Of a stretch of 64,000 bases of DNA, positions 61,089 through 64,000 are shown piece by piece. The notes beneath the pieces are model-generated. The model was not told where the DNA came from and ran no database searches. It was given only the letters and a program-made list of their open reading frames with translations. The translations under genes were made by a program, and so were the position numbers. Within the stretch, counting starts at the first letter, position 1; every line of letters begins with the position of its first letter. Location of the stretch: assembly GCF_003020125.1 (NCBI RefSeq), contig NZ_PYFW01000003.1:372001-436000 (forward strand). The letters run 5' to 3'. This stretch comes from Bradyrhizobium sp. MOS003. Its GTDB lineage: Bacteria; Pseudomonadota; Alphaproteobacteria; Rhizobiales; Xanthobacteraceae.

Positions 61089-61741
61089 GAGACCTCTGTG
61101 TTCCGCGATTTCCTTGCCAACCCCACCATCTCCATCAGCATGGCCTCGCCTGCGTCCACCAGCTCCTCCAGCGTGATCCGGGCTGCGCCCTTGCGCCGCA
61201 CCGCGCCGCCGCGCGCGAGCAGGGGAATGTGGATGAAGGCCGCAAGCTGCGGCCCGCCGGCGCGCACATTCTCGATCGCGCGCCAGCTCAGATAGTTGCA
61301 GAGATAGGCACCGGCATCGCGCGAGGGACGCGCGTCGATGCCGGTGAGGCGCGCGGCGCGCAACAGCCTTGCGGTGTGCGGACCGAAATTCATGGCGTCG
61401 GCGGTGCCTGCGATGCCGCGCTTGCGCGATCGGGTGTTGGCGGCGTCGGGCCAGAGCATGGTGACGGCGTTGCGCGCGCGGGTCTCGATGCGCAGGTAGG
61501 ACGTGCGGGAGGCCAAGCCGAACATCAACAGCGCATCCGGCTTCACCTTCGCGAGCACATCAGGCAATTGCCGGTCGACCGCGGCATAGGTGACCGGGAA
61601 GATGTGGCTGTAGAGCGCGACATCATCGAGTGCCGGACGGCGCAGTTGCGCGAGCCGGGCGACCAGCGGCTGGGTCGGGTTATAGGGCGCGCCGGGGAAC
61701 GGGCCGAAGCCGGTGAGGAGAATGCGGAACTTCTCGCTCAT
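61085..61741 (-). CDS. Pyroglutamyl-peptidase I-like (peptidase C15) protein
   Basis: The 218-residue product matches the C15 family: N-terminal LLTGFGPFPGAPYNPT, the catalytic Glu in RIETRARN (about residue 85), Cys in SRDAGAYLCNYLSW (near 148) and His in AAFIHIPLL (near 171). It would remove N-terminal pyroglutamate, although the active-site Glu and flanks are looser than in well-studied enzymes. Its stop codon comes from a palindromic repeat, so the C-terminal end may have been altered by insertion. Its start overlaps the meaB stop by four bases (ATGA). Confidence 0.83.
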   Translation of the reverse strand: MSEKFRILLTGFGPFPGAPYNPTQPLVARLAQLRRPALDDVALYSHIFPVTYAAVDRQLPDVLAKVKPDALLMFGLASRTSYLRIETRARNAVTMLWPDAANTRSRKRGIAGTADAMNFGPHTARLLRAARLTGIDARPSRDAGAYLCNYLSWRAIENVRAGGPQLAAFIHIPLLARGGAVRRKGAARITLEELVDAGEAMLMEMVGLARKSRNTEVS

Positions 61742-62727
61742 TTCAGCAACTCCAGGATCTGCTCGGCGGCGAGCGCCGGGGTGAGATGGCCGTCGGCGAC
61801 TTCAGCCTCGATCTTCCGGACCTTGCTGCGAACCGAGGCCTCGCTGCGCAGCCGCGCCAGCATGCGCTGCTCCAGCATCGACCACATCCACTTCACCTGC
61901 TGCTCACGCCGCCGCGCGGCGAAGTCGCCCGAGGCGTTCATCGCCTTGCGGTGATCGAGAACCTTCTGCCAGAGGTCGGCGATGCCGGTGCCGGCCAGCG
62001 CCGAATACGTGACGACGGGCGGATGCCAATGCTCGGACTTCGGCGCCAGAATATGCAGCGCGCCGCGATAGTCGGCGGCGGTGATGTTGGCGCGCTTGAG
62101 ATTGTCGCCATCGGCCTTGTTGATGGCGATCATGTCGGCGAGCTCGACCAGGCCCTTCTTGATTCCTTGCAATTCGTCGCCGCCTCCAGGCAGCATCAAC
62201 GCGAGGAAGAAATCCGTCATGTCGCAGACGGCTGTCTCGGACTGGCCGATGCCGACGGTCTCGACCAGCACGACGTCGAAGCCGGCCGCCTCGCACAGCA
62301 GCATCGCCTCGCGCGTCTTGGCCGCGACGCCGCCGAGGGTGCCCGAGGACGGCGAGGGCCGGATGAAGGCATTGTCGGAGGCCGACAGCCGCGCCATCCG
62401 CGTCTTGTCACCGAGGATCGAGCCGCCGCTGCGCGCCGAGGATGGATCGACCGCGAGCACCGCGACCTTGTGATCCCGTTCGATCAGATGCGTGCCCAGC
62501 ACGTCGATGGTGGTGGATTTACCGACGCCGGGCGACCCGGTGATGCCGACGCGAAACGCCTTGCCGGTGTCGGGAAGCAGCATCTGCACCAGCTCGCGCG
62601 CCAGCGCCTGATGGTCGCCGCGCCGGCTTTCCACCAGGGTGATGGCGCGAGCGAGGGCAGCGCGGCTGCCGGCGCGCAGCTCTTTGGCGAGGGTAGTGAT
62701 GTCCAGCGAGGCCTTCTTCTCAGTCAT
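61738..62727 (-). CDS. meaB: MeaB, methylmalonyl-CoA mutase-associated GTPase
   Basis: The 329-residue product is a G3E-type GTPase: P-loop GITGSPGVGKST near residues 60-71, switch DPSSARSGGS near 95, VETVGIGQSE near 150, and base-recognition NKAD near 200, with a dimerising C-terminal helical part. MeaB protects and reloads the cobalamin cofactor of methylmalonyl-CoA mutase. No mutase gene is in the window. It overlaps the C15 peptidase gene by four bases, so the two are translated together. Confidence 0.92.
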   Translation of the reverse strand: MTEKKASLDITTLAKELRAGSRAALARAITLVESRRGDHQALARELVQMLLPDTGKAFRVGITGSPGVGKSTTIDVLGTHLIERDHKVAVLAVDPSSARSGGSILGDKTRMARLSASDNAFIRPSPSSGTLGGVAAKTREAMLLCEAAGFDVVLVETVGIGQSETAVCDMTDFFLALMLPGGGDELQGIKKGLVELADMIAINKADGDNLKRANITAADYRGALHILAPKSEHWHPPVVTYSALAGTGIADLWQKVLDHRKAMNASGDFAARRREQQVKWMWSMLEQRMLARLRSEASVRSKVRKIEAEVADGHLTPALAAEQILELLK

Positions 62728-62778
62728 GCCCTGCTTTACAACGCCGAGGCCGGGCAGGCGAGGGCCGCTCGCCCGGAA

Positions 62779-64000
62779 TCACCTGCTCGTCGCCGCCGCC
62801 GTCTGCACCGGTTTCATCTTGCGCCAGACCCAGACCATCACCGGCCAGAGCAGGGCACCGATCGCCATCGCGGCGAGGATGGCGGCGACCGGTCGCTCGA
62901 AGAACGGCAGGATACTGCCATCGGACTTGATCAGCGAGGTCACGAAAGCCTGCTCCACCATGGTGCCCATGACGATGCCGAGCACCATCGCGGCTACGGG
63001 ATAGCCGTTCGCCTCCATGACGTAGCCGATGATGCCGAAGGCGGCGACGGTAACGACGCCGAACATGTTGTTGCCGATCGCGAACGAACCGACCGCGCAG
63101 CACAGCATGATGACCGGCATGATGGCGGAGCGCGGCGCCAGCAGGATGTAGGCGGCGATCCGGATCATGGCGATGCCGAGCGGGATCATCATGATGTTCG
63201 CGATGATGAACATCAGGTAGATCGCATACATGCTCGACGCTTTCTCGGTGAACAGCGTCGGGCCGGGATTGAGGCCCTTCATGTAGAGCACGCCGATCGC
63301 GATCGCGGCGATGGTGTCGCCGGGGATGCCGAACAGCAGCGAGGGCACCCAGCCCGAGGCGATGCTGGCATTGTTGCTGGCGCCGGCCTCGACCAGGCCT
63401 TCGACATGGCCGGTGCCGAATTTTTCCGGCTCCTTGGAGAAGCGCTTCGACATCGCATAGGAGACCCAGGCGGCCATGTCGGCGCCGGCACCCGGCAGAA
63501 CGCCGATGATGATGCCGACGATGTTTCCGCGCGTCATCTGCCAGTGATACTTCTTGGTTAGCTTCCACTGGCCGGCCATGATGCTTCCGAACTTGCGCCG
63601 CGGCAGCGGCGGGGGCTCGGGCGTCAGCATTGCGCGCATCACCTGCGCCACCGCGAACACGCCGACCAGCGCCGGGATCGGCTCGATGCCCCCGAAGAGA
63701 TCGGTGAGGCCGAAGGTGAAGCGCGGCACGCCGCCGGGGTTCTCGATGCCGATGCAGGAGACCAGCAGGCCGAGGAACATGCCGGCGATCGCCTTCACAG
63801 GCGAAGAGCGCGCCACCAAGGTGGCGCACATCAGGCCGAGCAGCGCCAGCCAGAAATATTCGAAGGTCGAGAACGACAGCGCGATTTCGGCGAGCGGCGG
63901 CGCCAGGATCATCAGCGACAGCACGCCGGCGATGCCGCCGACGGCGGAGAACCACACGCCGGCACCTAACGCCAGCTCGGCCTGGCCCTTGCGCGTCATC
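62779..64000 (-). CDS. TctA-type tripartite tricarboxylate transporter permease (5' end outside window)
   Basis: The 406 visible residues form the C-terminal part of a TctA/TTT large permease (family length about 500): many hydrophobic segments and the family motif GVLPGAGADMAAWVSYAMSK near residues 165-185, then PSLLFGIPGDTIAAI. The frame is open at the end of the window. It imports a carboxylate with a periplasmic binding protein and a small membrane subunit encoded outside the window. It lies 51 bases upstream of meaB on the same strand. Confidence 0.9.
   Translation of the reverse strand, partial: MTRKGQAELALGAGVWFSAVGGIAGVLSLMILAPPLAEIALSFSTFEYFWLALLGLMCATLVARSSPVKAIAGMFLGLLVSCIGIENPGGVPRFTFGLTDLFGGIEPIPALVGVFAVAQVMRAMLTPEPPPLPRRKFGSIMAGQWKLTKKYHWQMTRGNIVGIIIGVLPGAGADMAAWVSYAMSKRFSKEPEKFGTGHVEGLVEAGASNNASIASGWVPSLLFGIPGDTIAAIAIGVLYMKGLNPGPTLFTEKASSMYAIYLMFIIANIMMIPLGIAMIRIAAYILLAPRSAIMPVIMLCCAVGSFAIGNNMFGVVTVAAFGIIGYVMEANGYPVAAMVLGIVMGTMVEQAFVTSLIKSDGSILPFFERPVAAILAAMAIGALLWPVMVWVWRKMKPVQTAAATSR

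Noticed and set aside
1..64000. Search for tRNA and rRNA genes
   Set aside because: No cloverleaf with a GGTTCGAATCC-type T-arm and no rRNA sequence was noticed by eye; a tRNA scan was not possible here.

Overview
The window is GC-rich, densely coding chromosomal DNA from an alphaproteobacterium of the Nitrobacteraceae, most likely Bradyrhizobium or a close relative such as Rhodopseudomonas. The basis is a complete hopanoid locus in the Rhodopseudomonas/Bradyrhizobium gene order, a TIGR03808/TIGR03809-type gene pair, a GAAC-N7-GAAC alphaproteobacterial SOS box, and several families of palindromic dispersed repeats of the kind common in bradyrhizobia. This is inferred from recognised families; no database search was run. 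No tRNA, rRNA, CRISPR array, transposase or phage gene was seen.

Layout. 0-3 kb: the 3' part of an MMPL/RND exporter and two small exported proteins. 3-17.2 kb: hopanoid locus, with the operon hpnC-hpnD-hpnE-shc-hpnG (farnesyl diphosphate to squalene to hopene, then side-chain processing), opposing ispH-hpnH, then hpnN (export) and hpnO (amination). 17.3-20 kb: sigma/anti-sigma pair next to a cupredoxin and an exported metallophosphoesterase. 20-26 kb: a frameshifted alpha/beta hydrolase, a GMC oxidoreductase, an M20 amidohydrolase and a frameshifted Pit phosphate transporter. 26-30.3 kb: an operon of three exported or membrane proteins (DUF3604, parvulin, HupE-like). 30.4-39 kb: a two-sided SOS locus, UdgX plus a radical SAM repair protein on one side and imuA-imuB-dnaE2 on the other, around one LexA-type box. 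39-47.4 kb: an SDR, a CoA transferase, an HME-type RND pump with its adaptor, and an amidohydrolase. 47.6-54.7 kb: a TolC-like channel, an enoyl-CoA hydratase, a sigma/NrsF pair, a DUF2336 protein and a membrane diguanylate cyclase. 55-58 kb: an ECF sigma factor, a membrane anti-sigma and a subtilase. 58.7-64 kb: the TIGR03809/TIGR03808-type pair, a C15 peptidase with MeaB, and a truncated TctA transporter.

The most noteworthy points are: (1) a 123-base palindromic repeat inserted in frame inside dnaE2, with ends like those of intergenic repeats elsewhere in the window; (2) the bidirectional SOS locus; (3) an ECF sigma, anti-sigma, subtilase module in which the anti-sigma carries a C-terminal domain that looks like a subtilase propeptide/I9 inhibitor; (4) the DUF3604-parvulin-HupE operon; (5) a long, apparently non-coding structured element inside the hopanoid locus; and (6) two single-site frameshifts, in pit and in an alpha/beta hydrolase, that are either sequence errors or real gene losses.
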